From Lutjanus erythropterus (lineage: Eukaryota; Chordata; Actinopteri; Lutjaniformes; Lutjanidae): a DNA stretch of 64,000 nt. The translations under genes were made by a program, and so were the position numbers. Of this stretch, positions 35,911 to 47,249 are shown in pieces; the first letter of the stretch is position 1, and each line of letters begins with the position of its first letter. The notes under the pieces were generated by a model. That model was not told the origin of the DNA. It worked only from the letters and a program-made list of their open reading frames with translations, and did no database searches. The stretch spans positions 16,287,362-16,351,361 of the forward strand of contig CM034598.1 in NCBI GenBank assembly GCA_020091685.1, given 5' to 3'.

Positions 35911-36108
35911 CTCTTCTCCTCTCCACTCCTTTTCTCTCTCTCTTTCTCTTCTTCCTCCCAGGTCGGCATCCATCACCATGCGGGAGGCCACCTCTCCTCT
36001 GACAGCTTTGTCAATGTAAATTACTGCAGTCTGTCTGGAGTGGTCTCAGCCCAGGGAGAGCAGTACCTGCAGGGCTGCCCATTGCATGCTCAGAAGAACC
36101 CAGAATAA
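35911..36108 (+). other. Weak candidate terminal exon behind a strong acceptor-like site
   Basis: A long pyrimidine tract (35911-35959, TTTTCTCTCTCTCTTTCTCT and onward) leads directly to CAG at 35959-35961. From 35962 a frame runs for 48 codons (starting VGIHHHAGGHLSSDS, ending AQKNPE) to TAA at 36106-36108. The tract-plus-AG is a good splice acceptor by eye. I do not recognise the peptide, no poly-A signal follows closely, and the most plausible upstream frame (35419-35551, closed at a TGA at 35416) is unimpressive. A donor-like GTAAGA at 35552 would give a small intron of about 410 bp. Most likely this is chance; an unrecognised 3' coding exon is the alternative. Confidence 0.15.
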
Positions 36109-36229
36109 CCAACCTATAGGTGTGCTCTGTTTGGACTCCCCCATCTCTCCTCTGTCTCTTCCTGAGTCCTCCTCGCCCTCCCATTCTCACGCTTCTCTCT
36201 GATTCATCGTGTCTCCCACACATGCAAAC

Positions 36230-37425
36230 TTAAAGGGATAGTTTGGATTATTTGAGGTAGGGTTGTATGAGGCACTTATTGATAGTCAGTGTTTTAGCTA
36301 CAGTAGACGTCAGTTGGCAATCCTCCAGTATGGAGAAGCAGAGAGGAGAACTTGCAGGAAAGCTAAACAATGTACTATGGTAGGAGTCATGCAAAAAAGG
36401 TATTTTAACCACTTAAAATAGGTCCAAAGTGTATGGTATATTTAGAATATTTTCACCTCTTTGATCAGACAGCCTTTTCTGATGGGTAAGTGCTGTTACA
36501 GAAGCCAAATTTCACTTTCTGCAAACCAACCAAACTGTATTGGCAAAAGCAGTAATTTCACCTTGCAGAACTCCTTGGGGAGTTGCTGGTCCAACACTGC
36601 CTCACTCTGCTGGTTTGTTGTGTCATTGTGTGACTTATGTCTTTTAAAAGGTTGATTTGGATTCATCCAGGTCACACAATAACACAAACAAACTGCAGTG
36701 CTCGAGCCAGCAGTAGATCATGAACTGAGAGGTGCACAGAGACGTCATTATCCGTATTTGCACGTGTCTTTTCAACTGACAGAATTGTCTGTCTCTGTAT
36801 CTGTATTTGGATGGAAGACTGCAGAAGTCGCATTAAACTGGGCAAATGTTTTTTTTATTACATTATAATTATATTATAATATTAAAATGAAGTGCTGTTG
36901 TAAAATATACTACAATAAAAGTAAAAAGTACTACTCTGAATGTTACTGTGTTACAGTTTGAAAATGATTTTTTCACAAATAATAACAAGCAAAGTCAGGT
37001 CTTCATCACATTATTTGTGCTTTCCTGAATATTGTGTCTGGATAATGTTGCATCACTGCATGAACTCCTGTGTTCTGCAAGGTAAAAAGACTGACTGACC
37101 TTTGGAGTTTAGTTGGTTTTGAGAGAGTGATATTCAACTTACATGATGGCGGTTACCAATCAGGAGAGGTTGACTGATGGCAAAGTGGAGAAAATATTCT
37201 GAATATAGCGAACTGATATAGATTTTTTTTAGGTGGACCTTTTTTAAGTGGCTAAAGTACTTTTGTTGCTGACTCTGTCCACAGCAGTTCATCGCTTATC
37301 TCCTGTGCTGGTACTCCTCTCTTCGTCTCCACGCTGTGGCCGTACTGTGCTGTAGGCAATACCTATTAACTGTTCATAAGCACTTCATATAACCCCACAT
37401 TGAATAATCTGAACTACTCCTTTAA
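36230..37425. mobile_element. TTAA-flanked piggyBac-like MITE, family P1 copy 1
   Basis: It starts TTAAAGGGATAGTTTGGATT and ends with the inverse complement of TTAAAGGAGTAGTTCAGATT, inside duplicated TTAA. Internal blocks (CAGACAGCCTTTTCTGATGG, AAACCAACCAAACTGTATTG, GGAGTTGCTGGTCCAACACT, CACACAATAACACAAACAAA) match copy 2 at 46477-47249 in order and strand. It is about 420 bp longer than copy 2, with the extra sequence around 36750-37130. The frames at 36461-36687 are repeat sequence. Confidence 0.88.
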
Positions 37426-38685
37426 CTCTTCATTCTCTTACCCACACTGATCTCTAAGGACTGTTGTTATTCTATTGATCTTAATTTCCCCTTTTAACTT
37501 TGCAAACAACTGGTGTGTTCTGAAGACAAGCGATAGAGCTGTTTCCTGGTTATCTCCTTGTCTGACCAAAAAAATCATGCTGCCATCCTCCAAATAAACA
37601 AGGTTGTGTGTTGCTTTGATTTCCTCCATTACATGACTGATTTGGTTACATATTTCCCCTATGGAACTTCGTTCACATGGTGGTTTCTCCACTTAGAAAT
37701 ATGGCCTATTTCCTGCTTCAAATGAGCTCCCTCAGGATTTATTTACTAAATTGCAAAGGACGAAAGATAATTCATATCTCAGTAATTAGGCATGCAAGAA
37801 ATACATCACAGAACCCAATACGCCTTGTTATTAAAAAAGAAAAAGCTACGGTTTGATATTATGTAGATTTAAAAGCCCTCCCTGAGGGTTTTTATTCATT
37901 AATTATTTCAGTGAGTTTTTTTTTTTTTTTTTGCTTTATTTTGTCTGTGAATAGAACACCAGTGAAAGCTGGTTTACACCCACAATGCTGAGCAAATTAA
38001 GAACAAAGATGACAGAGGAAAGAGGTGAATCCATTGTTCCTCTCACCCATGTTTCTTTGAAGAAACACAGTGCTCAAGGACTCGTTTGTACAATATTAGC
38101 ACACAACTGAGGAGGAATGCTTATGTGTATGTTAACAGCCTCGGCTGACCTGGTAAGGATGAAACATGATGAAACATTTTGCATGCAGCGTGTTTTTCTC
38201 CAAGGTAGCTGAGTCTCCCAGAGGCCTGGAGAAGCCACGGCAACCTGGATGCAGAGTCAGACTCCTGCTCTGCCCTGTCTGGCTGGAAAAAATAGGAGTC
38301 ACTGCTGAGGCTGTGAGTATATTTATATTTGTGTGTCGCTGTCTTAATACACACCCCTGTGTGCGGGCATATACAAGCATGCCCCTGATGTTTCCATAGA
38401 GATGGAAAACGTGTCTGCGACAGTTTTTAGAATTATTTTCTTGGGAACGGGGACGCATTTTCTGCTTTGAAAGTTATAGCACTATCAATATGAAACTCAC
38501 TTGGATGTGAAACTTCAGGCAAACATTGTTTGAGTACACAAAGTCAGCCTCCCATTCATGGTCAATGAAGCAGCTCCAAGCGGTATATCAGCATGTCATC
38601 ACAGATTAGAGTCTCAGTTCTTTGGTTTTCTCGCTCCCAACTACACAGTGGAGGACTTTACACATTACAACCTGTGTGAGCTTTC
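37426..38685. other. Unique DNA, no gene seen
   Basis: A T-run lies at 37918-37933. Overlapping frames on both strands at 38121-38458 have no recognisable domain. No repeat is recognised. Confidence 0.5.
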
Positions 38686-39220
38686 TTAAAGGAGAAATAT
38701 GTATTATATTTACTGTAATACATCATAAAATGACCATATGTTCCCCTTTGAAATTTCCATTCCAGCAGAATGTTTGTTTGCCAGTTTTAAATTTATTAGA
38801 GTTCAAATTGATGCTTAATGTTTGGCAAATGAATTTCTGTGTATGAGTCTTAAGAAATCGTTAATAATCTTTAAGAAGGAGTAGATGTTTTTAACAGTTC
38901 AATTGAGCAATATGTTAATGGTTTCAGGCAAGCAGTAAGACAGACGGTCTTGTTTTCGGGATAACAGGTTTAGTTTTCTATTGACAGACAATTAACATTA
39001 ATAAACAGCTGATCTACTTACAGTGAAGGTCTTGTTGTAGCTTGTAAAATATAATGTTGCACAAGTCTAAGGAGGAGGGGGTGGGTGGGTAGAACTCACT
39101 TCAACCATTGATTGTATATTAAATAGGGGATTCAACCTATTTAATATACCATTTATAATTCACTATTTGGACTGCAGTACTCAGTTTTGAACACAAGGGT
39201 CTCACATATTTCTCCTTTAA
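38686..39220. mobile_element. TTAA-flanked piggyBac-like MITE, family P2 copy 1
   Basis: It starts TTAAAGGAGAAATATGTATT and ends in the inverse complement of TTAAAGGAGAAATATGTGAG, with TTAA at both ends. Internal blocks (CATAAAATGACCATATG, TGAAATTTCCATTCCAGCAG, TCACTATTTGGACTGCAGTA) match copy 2 at 48872-49282. A perfect 14-bp hairpin lies at 39114-39149. Confidence 0.88.
39114..39149. repeat. Perfect 14-bp inverted repeat, 8-nt loop
   Basis: GTATATTAAATAGG, an 8-base loop, then CCTATTTAATATAC, the exact inverse complement. It lies inside the P2 element at a place where the sister copy (48872-49282) has different sequence. Confidence 0.95.
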
Positions 39221-40497
39221 AAATCAAATCAATGTCTTTAGAGCAAGTAAATCTGATCAAATTTCACAAACTTCATGGGAACAGACATTTCATGTAATTA
39301 CCAAAATGAAATAAACACATAAATAAACATAATGCCTGGAAGTGCAGCATCAGTGTCACTTATATTCAAATGAAGAACTATCTTGAGTTCTTATGGCACA
39401 TATGATTGCATTTTTATTAAATCATGCTTGCAAATTAGAACGGCCGAATGCATATATTGAAACATCTGAAATGTCCAGTGAGATTGAAATATAGCTCTTC
39501 ATATCTGGCCATAAATAAGTGATGATGTTGTGAGATGTTTCCTGATCGCAGCGGAGGAAGGGGGCACGCAAGTGGATGGCAGCAGTCAGGGAGTGGATTG
39601 AGTAGACTGACTCTCCTTCAGGCTTGGGAGCACAGCCACCTGTCACTCCTCTTCAGCCCCAGCAAGAAATCATCCAATTTCATCCACATGCTATCAGAAG
39701 GTCACTGGGATGGTGGTCCATACTTTGAACAAGCAGAGAGAATCGCTCTTACTTAGAGCTCCGTCTCTTGGGACCCTTGTTCCTCTCAATCACTTCCCAG
39801 ACTCTGGACAGACTGAGCCACTTGGCAGAGACTCTGGCCATCATGTCTCTGCTGCATCAATAGTAGAGATCATCCCAGTCTGAAGCCTGCTCCTTTGAAG
39901 TTAGAGTTTTACTTCAATTAGTTGTAATTTTGCATTCTGCATCTGTTCCAAGGCTTCATTGATATGATGCATGCATTGACTGCATTAAAAATTTATAGTT
40001 TTTTGTGATATTTTGCTGAGTGTTGTTTGTGTGTGTGTGTGTGTGTAGCATAAAAGGACTACAAATGGAAATTTTGTTATACTACCTTGTAGAATGGCCA
40101 TTAATTGAACTCCTAAACCCTTCAACCTTGATACGCTGAGTGAATTTAAAAATCTATTTTTCTTAGGTCCTTTATTTAAACAAGATTCTTCACTGAGTTA
40201 AAGATCTCTTTTTCAAGAAAAACTTCATTTTGAGATTTCAATTTCAAAACTTTTTCTCAGTTAAGTTAAAATGCTTACTTGACATTGTAATTACTGTATT
40301 ATTACATAGGCTCAGAGGGCAGCGGTAGCTACTGTTGCCGGCTGAACCTCATAGATAAATAACGTACAGTGCAAGTCCCTTCTTTTGCTAAAAGAGAATC
40401 ACAACAGCACCTTTTCATAGAGCGAATGAGGAATGTGATGAAGAGATTTTAAGTTGGAGGAGTGAGCATGCATATTAACAATACTAGTATAATCCAG
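39221..40497. other. Unique DNA with one short microsatellite
   Basis: A (TG)n run lies at 40028-40046. The frames at 39422-39756 have no recognisable motif. No gene is recognised. Confidence 0.5.
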
Positions 40498-40733
40498 TTA
40501 TCACAAGAAACCAAGCTTTGTTATCTTGAGATAATGAGATAATCAATTAATCAATCATCACAACAAATTGATGGGCGTAATCAAATTTACCTTGTTATCT
40601 TGAGAGAACAAGTTGTTTTCTTGTGATAAATTTTCTTGTTATCTTGAGAAATCTGCCTTATGTTTTCTCTACATAATTAACTAAATTAACCTGTTATCAC
40701 AAGAAAAAAAAGCTTTGTTATCACGAGATAACA
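40498..40733. repeat. Cluster of TTATCnnnnGATAA palindromes
   Basis: TTATCACAAGAAA, TTATCTTGAGATAA (40521-40534), TTATCTTGAGAGAACAAG, CTTGTGATAAATTTTCTTG, TTATCACAAGAAAA and GTTATCACGAGATAAC (40717-40732) occur in both orientations. The cluster resembles a dispersed teleost repeat built on 'ttatctcgagataa'. Many arms can pair with each other. Confidence 0.7.
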
Positions 40734-42189
40734 GCACTAAAAAAAGAAATGCAAGCAAGGCCGCACACATATCCATTCCAAATAATCTTTTCCATGTAGG
40801 TCTGTGCCAATTTAATAACTGTTTTGTATCACTGTGTCTGCCTTGTCCTGAACATTTTCTTGTTTCTGTGTTTCCTCAAAATGTGCGACCATTGTGCTGT
40901 GCCACATTACACTCATGACCTCAGTATTCCTAAAATCTTTACTACCTTCCTGAATGCAACAGTTGTGCTTTTGCGCAGGCAACAATGGAGCTGTTAACAT
41001 TTATTGCACAACAATACATCTGCTGGCTTTATCTTTAATCCCAGTGCAAACATCAGTAAATCTATTTTTACTGGTTTGAAAACATACATTTTTAGAGCAG
41101 AAGGCCTTTTTAGTTATTTGTCAGTGTTGCTGAGAAATGTCTAAAACCTGTCTGAAAGTCTTTTTTACCTACAAACATAAACAGAGTTATTTTATGTTCA
41201 AAGAGTTATTTTTGCAATGCCGGTGTCATTTAAATCCTCCTGTCTGACTCTCAGTCTGAAAAAAAAAAACAGCTCTGTGAGAACAGCTTGCCTCACAATG
41301 CATGGCTTAATTTGCCTGCGTGGAATCCCTCGTCTCTGTTGGTCCATTGACTAGTGTCACAAATCAGAGCTCCTGTCCCAGTGTCAACATGAGTGCACCA
41401 GTGGTTCCTCTTCAGAGTGACACGCAGCATGAGGCAGGCTAATAAATAAATTAATGAAGTCCGTGCAGCACCCTGAATTTTAAGGAGTCATCATTGTTGT
41501 AGATAAGCAGAACAAGGCGAATGTGAGTTCTGGGGGAAACTCTGGCCTGAAACACATGTTGCTGCGTGCTTTGATCTAGTCTGACAGAGGCGGAGAGCTG
41601 CAGAAGACAGGCAAGGCCGACGGTGATCAAAGTCAACACCAACATACCTCTGCTTTCAATATTTCATAGATCAGCGCTGGATTACTAAAACATGTCATCA
41701 TAAAATATCTGACTTTTTTGATTGATATTTGTTGAATTGGTGTCATCCAAAGTTCTCATGTGCTTTTGAATCTTTCAAACCACGTCTATACAAAATGGAT
41801 TTTTTTTTTTCAGCACTCATTGCACAGAAAGAACTGAAGAGCGGGTGATGCGAAATCATGTTTGCTCTCGCTCCAAACTGATGCAATGAACTCCATGATC
41901 AGTACTTTACAGCAGGCTGAGCACTCCACCCCAGTGTTTTATTTATCGCTGCTGTTTCACCTGCCAGACAAAGCAGCAGTGACAGATGCACAGAACAAAA
42001 TGCTGAATGCCTGAATCAGAGAGAATCTGACACAGTGACACGAGGGAAGAAAGACTAGACGCGTTTTCCCTTTGCAGTATTTTGTAATGCACTGTCAGTG
42101 CTTCATGCAAACACAGCACCTGCAATATCATGACCTTGATATGACAGAAATAGGAATTTAATAAAAACTCAGACAATAAGCTGTTTTAT
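40734..42189. other. Unique DNA, no gene seen
   Basis: No repeat or gene is recognised. An A-run lies at 41261-41270 and a T-run at 41800-41810. Confidence 0.5.
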
Positions 42190-42275
42190 TCATGCTCTTC
42201 AGATGATGAATCCTAATGACTTTTGATTTGACATACTGTAGCACCATCATGAGGTCAGGATGTTTGTTTTTTTTT
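42190..42275 (+). mobile_element. Fragment of a dispersed repeat, 'C' family
   Basis: ATGATGAATCCTAATGACTT and GCACCATCATGAGGTCAGG follow the order of a very common teleost repeat ('...gatgaatcctaatgactttggtgat...gcgccaccatcaggtca'). A second fragment, covering the preceding part of the same repeat, is at 48520-48645. Confidence 0.45.
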
Positions 42276-42399
42276 TCTTGGATGGAGTGTTACGAACTGT
42301 CAAGGAGTGTCACACTGTAGTTTCACACTGTAGTTTCTCCTACAAGTTTGAAAGGGGAACATTAGGTGAGTTGAATGTGCTCTGAGATAACACTGTGTT
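42276..42399. other. Short unique spacer with a 13-bp tandem pair
   Basis: CACACTGTAGTTT is present twice in tandem (42311-42336). Nothing else is seen. Confidence 0.6.
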
Positions 42400-42831
42400 A
42401 AGTTGCATGTAATAAGCATTAGTTAACAGGTAATAAGGCCTTTACAAGATGCTTATTAACATTAATATGTGTTATTAAGACTATATAAGTGTTAATAGTT
42501 GCATGATAAACATGTTTATTGTTGGATTATATGACATTTTTAAACATGTATAAGAAATTTGTTAACAGTTTATAGGTAGCTTAAGAATATTAAAAGATTC
42601 ATGAATTTCTTATAATTGTTCATAATAGCAGTAGAGACACTAAGTTTTTGTTGTTGTTCTAAATTCTTTGTTACATATTTATTAACAGTTTACGATGCAT
42701 TTTATGGCCACTGGATTTAAGGTGTCTGCAAGTCCTATTAAGGCTAAGAAATCCTTTATTATGCACTTATTAACTATGCATCATATGGGATCTAAAGTGT
42801 GAAGAATGCTTATTGTTATTATAAAGTTCCC
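42400..42831. mobile_element. MITE-like element of the 'TAATAAGCATTAGTTAACAG' type
   Basis: TGTAATAAGCATTAGTTAAC at the left, ATAAACATGTTTATTGTTGG, AACAGTTTATAGGTAGCTTA, CCTATTAAGGCTAAGAAATC and ATAAAGTTCCC at the right match in order a dispersed teleost element I know. Inward-reading ends share AATAAGCATT. It is full-length or nearly so and non-coding. Confidence 0.6.
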
Positions 42832-43566
42832 AAATTCCCAGAAATGTGATAGAGGATGTCACCTGAGTGTCCTTGTAGCTACAGTCCTGTGTTCGTTTAA
42901 ATCCCTGTCATGTTACTGACACTGTAGATCAGTGTCTACAGCTATTTGTACTGCGACACATGATAATGATGTTACCTAGACAAACATACTTTAGAACTGA
43001 TGTTATTACATTTTGAAACCAATGGTGTACTAGAACTAATTTCATGGCTGGTTGTACTATTGCACATCTCTTTTCCAAATGGAAAATGAAAAAAGAAAAC
43101 ATTGGTCGCCAAGTAATTTCCCTCCCCTCTGTCTATCCTTTCACCTGTTACGCTCTGTGTACAAAAGCTGCGGTGCATTTAATGACTAATACTTGTGTTG
43201 TTTAGATTTCACCTGGCCTGCACGGCAGCCTTTAGGTTGGATTAGTTTTGCACAGGGCCTCCACGACTGAAGTGGACTGAACAGGTAAAACTAATAGAGA
43301 TCTTCACTTTTCACTCGATTTAATGTGTTTTTTATGCTCTGTGTAAATTCAAGCCCCGGGGGGGTACATATATCAGTTTCTGATGCTCGCATGCCATATG
43401 TAGTGTTGGATTCTGACCTGTGAAGGTGTAAACACAATAAGATGGTAAACACCACAGCATCTAATTAAGTTCCTCCGAGCATGAATATCACTTCTCTAAA
43501 GAATGAGATTCCTTGTTTCATGGCAATTCATTGCACTTTCTTGAACTTTAACAATTTGTTAGTGCA

Positions 43567-43568
<2 letters not shown>
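42832..43568. other. Unique DNA, no gene seen
   Basis: No repeat or gene is recognised. Confidence 0.5.

Positions 43569-43643
<75 letters not shown>
43569..43643. repeat. Compound (AT)n(AC)n(AT)n microsatellite
   Basis: About 18 AT units are followed by about 14 AC units and about 5 AT units, uninterrupted, over 75 bases. The block is mirror-arranged (AT-AC-AT). Confidence 0.97.
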
Positions 43644-43646
<3 letters not shown>

Positions 43647-44613
43647 TCTTTTTTTAATGTATATGTGAAATGGATGTATAATGATGCCACACTAAATTAG
43701 AAGTTGCTGATGAGCAAAAACAGCAAGCAAAACATTTTTGCGGTCTCTGTAATATGAATGGGCATTAGTCGTCAAAAGTTCCTCTAATTAACACCAAAAC
43801 AAAAGGTCACACCAAGTACAACAGTTGTACTCATTTACTTACAGTTGATTTAAATTCAAATCACAGTTTCCCTGAATTAACTTCCTTCTCTTTAACCATC
43901 TGAGATTTGCCGCTGTGAAGACAATCAGCCAGGCAGTGAAATCTAATTTTACTGCATCCACAACCTGTAATAGATTCAAATGTGGTGTTTGGATGTTTTA
44001 CACGAAGATGTAGGCATTTTTATCACCTTTAAATGCCTATCTGATACCTGATTCACAATGTTGTTTATTAAACAGAAGCAACATTTTAAGTGGATCCTGC
44101 CATGCTAAATTGCACTCCATGTCTTTAGAGAGTAGCAATAAGACATAATAAGCTGTGACAATAAAAGACAATGGTGTACCATTATCTTGGGAGGCTTACT
44201 TTAAAAATGAATTTTGATACCATTACTAATTACCTGTTTAAAAAAAAAATTGAATCCTAGTATCACAATATTACAGCAATATAGCTTGATTACTTTGTTT
44301 GTTTGTTTTTGCCTGGTTTTGTTTCGTTTTTTTGCTTGAGTATCTCAAGATAAAATATGGCAAAAATGTTTAATCTAATAATGTTTTATGTTCATTGTAG
44401 GTTTATTAATTGCTTATCCAGATATTTCATCCTGCATGTGTGAATGCATGTTTAGATTAACAGAGGTAATTATGCAATTTAAATGTACTTTGTTTAGAAG
44501 TTATTCACACTTCACACTCAAACTTCCATCCTGGTCACCAGCATCACCACCTACATACCAAAATGTTTCTTCAGTCGTAATAGTATAGACTGGTTAGCTA
44601 ATTAACTGAATTT
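43644..44613. other. Unique DNA, no gene seen
   Basis: T/G-rich stretch at 44297-44337. No gene or classifiable repeat is recognised. Confidence 0.5.
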
Positions 44614-45217
44614 CTGTGTAGCTAGTGTTAGCGATTGGTCTATATAGCCAACGTTAGCCGTTGTCCTGTGTAGCTAACATAGTTGGTTGGTCTGTGTAGC
44701 TAATGTTAGCAGTTGTTTATGTTGCTAATGTTAGCAGTTGTTCTGTGTAGCTTATGTTTACAATAGGTCTGTATAGCTAATGTAATCAGTTTATCACTGT
44801 AGCTATCATTGGTGGTTGGTCTGTGTCTGTGTTTGAGGTTGTAACATTAGCAGTTTGACTGTGTTGCCAACATTGGTGGACAAAGTTAGTGATTGATTAG
44901 TGCAGCTAATGTTAGCAGTTGATGTGTGTAACTAATGTTAATGATTGTACTGTGTAGCTAATGTTAGCATTCTCGGTGTAGCTAATTTTAGCATTTGTTT
45001 TGTGTAGCTAGCATTTGGGTAACTAACATTAGAGGTAAGTCTGTGTAGCTAATGTTAGCGATTGTTTTATGTAGCTAATGATAGTGGTTGGCCTATAGCC
45101 AACATTAGCCGTTGTCCTGTGTAGCTAACATAATTGGTTGGTCTGTGTGGCTAATATTAGCGGTTGTTTATGTAGCTAATGTTAGCAGTTGGTCTGTGCA
45201 ACTAATGTTATAGGTCG
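44614..45217. repeat. Minisatellite with GCTAAtgTTAGC core
   Basis: About 20 units of roughly 25-30 bp, consensus near CTGTGTAGCTAATGTTAGC followed by a GTTGGT-like spacer, cover about 0.6 kb. Each good unit contains GCTAA..TTAGC, whose arms are inverse complements. Two ordered blocks (from 44646 and from 45097) repeat the same series of variant units (AGCCAAC, then GCTAACATA, then GCTAATRTTAGC), spaced 451 bp apart. This indicates a higher-order duplication. Confidence 0.88.
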
Positions 45218-46476
45218 TTGATATAGTGAACCATTTTTTCCACAACAGGCCATGCTAATAAACTGACTGAGGATTAGCTGGTTTGACTGAGAACAGAGAG
45301 GTGGCGTGAGTCTCGTTAAACGTGTGAACCATTTTTTTTCTGTAACTCTAATGGAAGACAGTTACCTCTTGTTGTATCCTAATTACGTAATCGCGTTACA
45401 TGTTATTCCCCAAACGTGACCGTTGTCATAATAACCAGTCACAGTATCCCCTCCTCTTTTTTATACCTTCCATCCTGATTTACAGACTCATGATGATGCT
45501 CACCAAAGGTCAACTGAGAAACATGGCAGAGTCCACATCGGCAGTTTGTCACATGTAACCGCTATAATCTGCCCATTGTCTTAATGACACTGTCAGCGGC
45601 CCCTAATGACCCGGCTCAGACGTCGCCTGCTGCACTGTATTAATTTGAGCAGGCCCCACACTGGGAAGGTTATTTTTTATTGTGTCTGTCAGAGTCTGAT
45701 AAACCCCTGCACATCATCCATCCTTCTGAGAGAAAGAGAGGGGGAGGACGCAGACACAGAAGCATCTTGCAATTCTCCTCTTCCCACTCTCTGTATTTAT
45801 TCTCCTTGTCTTTATTCCTTATTCCTCTCCCTGCCTGCCTGCCATAAGCTTACCTCCCTTTTCACCCACCTCACACTAACACCCATCGCATTTTCTTTTT
45901 TTTTTTTTCTCTGCTCCACATGGAGGCCCTAATATTTTCCCGCGGGGCGCCCACTTCTCTCAAACGGTGATGAATGGCTCAGGCTGCCGTATCGATTTCC
46001 AAACTGAAACAATTTAGGGACAAAACAAGTAGCAGTTTATCATATTGATTTTCTTCTGAATTCAGTTTCTCCCTTTAAGGTGACACTGTGCATCTGAATG
46101 AATACATGAGTGAAAGCGTAGATGAATGCTTAACACTTCCTCGCTGAGCAGTGACTGAGATTTAAGGCTAGTTTCACCTACGCCTGTGTGACTGAGTCTT
46201 CTCAAAGTGCTTTTTAAGTGAGAAGTCGATGTGGCAGTGGGAATATGGATGAAGGCTGACAAATCAGGTGCAGAGCCTCCCTTGGAGATATACATGTATT
46301 CATATTGTTCAATACATAATGGAGGAGTTGTGTATGTTGTATTTTATTCACATTCAACCACCGGTGGAAATCAAGCATCAACATTTCACACAGAGCATGC
46401 TCACGGTGCCGTGGTGCAGATCAAAAGATTATTATTGACTCCATTCAAAAAGGTTGAATCTAGTGGGCAATCAATA
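45218..46476. other. Unique DNA with GC-richer part and pyrimidine tract
   Basis: 45500-45740 is GC-richer and repeat-free (GTCAGCGGCCCCTAATGACC at 45592-45611) and may be conserved non-coding DNA; this is composition-based inference. A pyrimidine tract runs 45773-45916, containing a T/C-run at 45895-45912. No gene is recognised. Confidence 0.4.
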
Positions 46477-47249
46477 TTAAAGAGATAGTTCAGATTTTTT
46501 GAGGTGGGATTGTTCAAGGTACTTATCCATAGTCAGTGTACTATCTACAGTAAATGCTGGTCAACATGTCTGGAGAAGCAGCAGGAGAACCAGTGAAGGA
46601 AGCTAAGCAATTTACTGCTGTGGACAGGGTTGACAGCAAAATATATTTTGGCCACTTACAAAAAGGTCCACCTAAAAAATCAGCACTAGTTTAAGTGTAC
46701 AATATATTTGTAATATTTTCACCACTTCTTTTTGCTGTCAGACAGCCTTTCTTAGAGAAAGAACTCGGTTATATAAGCCAGATCTTGCTCTCTCCAAACC
46801 AACCAAACTACACAGACAAAATCAGTAATTTTACCTCAGAGAACACAGGAGTTGCTGGTCCACCACCGCCTCAGCTGGTTAGTTTGTTTGTGTTATTGTG
46901 TAACTTGTTGTGTTTTACAAGGATGGTTTGGATTCACCAAAGTCACAAAATAACACAAACAAATTAATAAATTGAGGCTGTAGTAGATTTTGGAGAGAAC
47001 GACATTTGGCTTTATCATCAGAAAAAGCTGTCTGACGGCAAGGTAAAGCAGCGAAAAGATTCTAAATATTTGTTAAATATTTATATTTGTTGTTGACCCT
47101 GCCAACAGCAGTACATTGCTTCGCTTCTGTGCTGGTGCCCCTCTCTGCTTCTCCAAACTTGAGGTTTGCCGACTGACGTCTATCGAAGATAATACACTGA
47201 CCATTACCTCATACAACCCTACATCAAATAATGCAAACTACCTCTTTAA
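46477..47249. mobile_element. TTAA-flanked piggyBac-like MITE, family P1 copy 2
   Basis: It starts TTAAAGAGATAGTTCAGATT; the inverse complement of its end starts TTAAAGAGGTAGTTTGCATT; TTAA is duplicated. The inverted similarity continues inward (TTGAGGTGGGATTGTTCAAG versus TTGATGTAGGGTTGTATGAG), so the arms are long, about 250 bases. Internal blocks match copy 1 (36230-37425). Non-coding; the frames at 46695-47337 are repeat sequence. Confidence 0.9.

Noticed and set aside
40498-40733. Possible CRISPR-like array of short palindromes
   Set aside because: Units are irregular in spacing and orientation, with no conserved repeat-spacer structure; the setting is a vertebrate genome.
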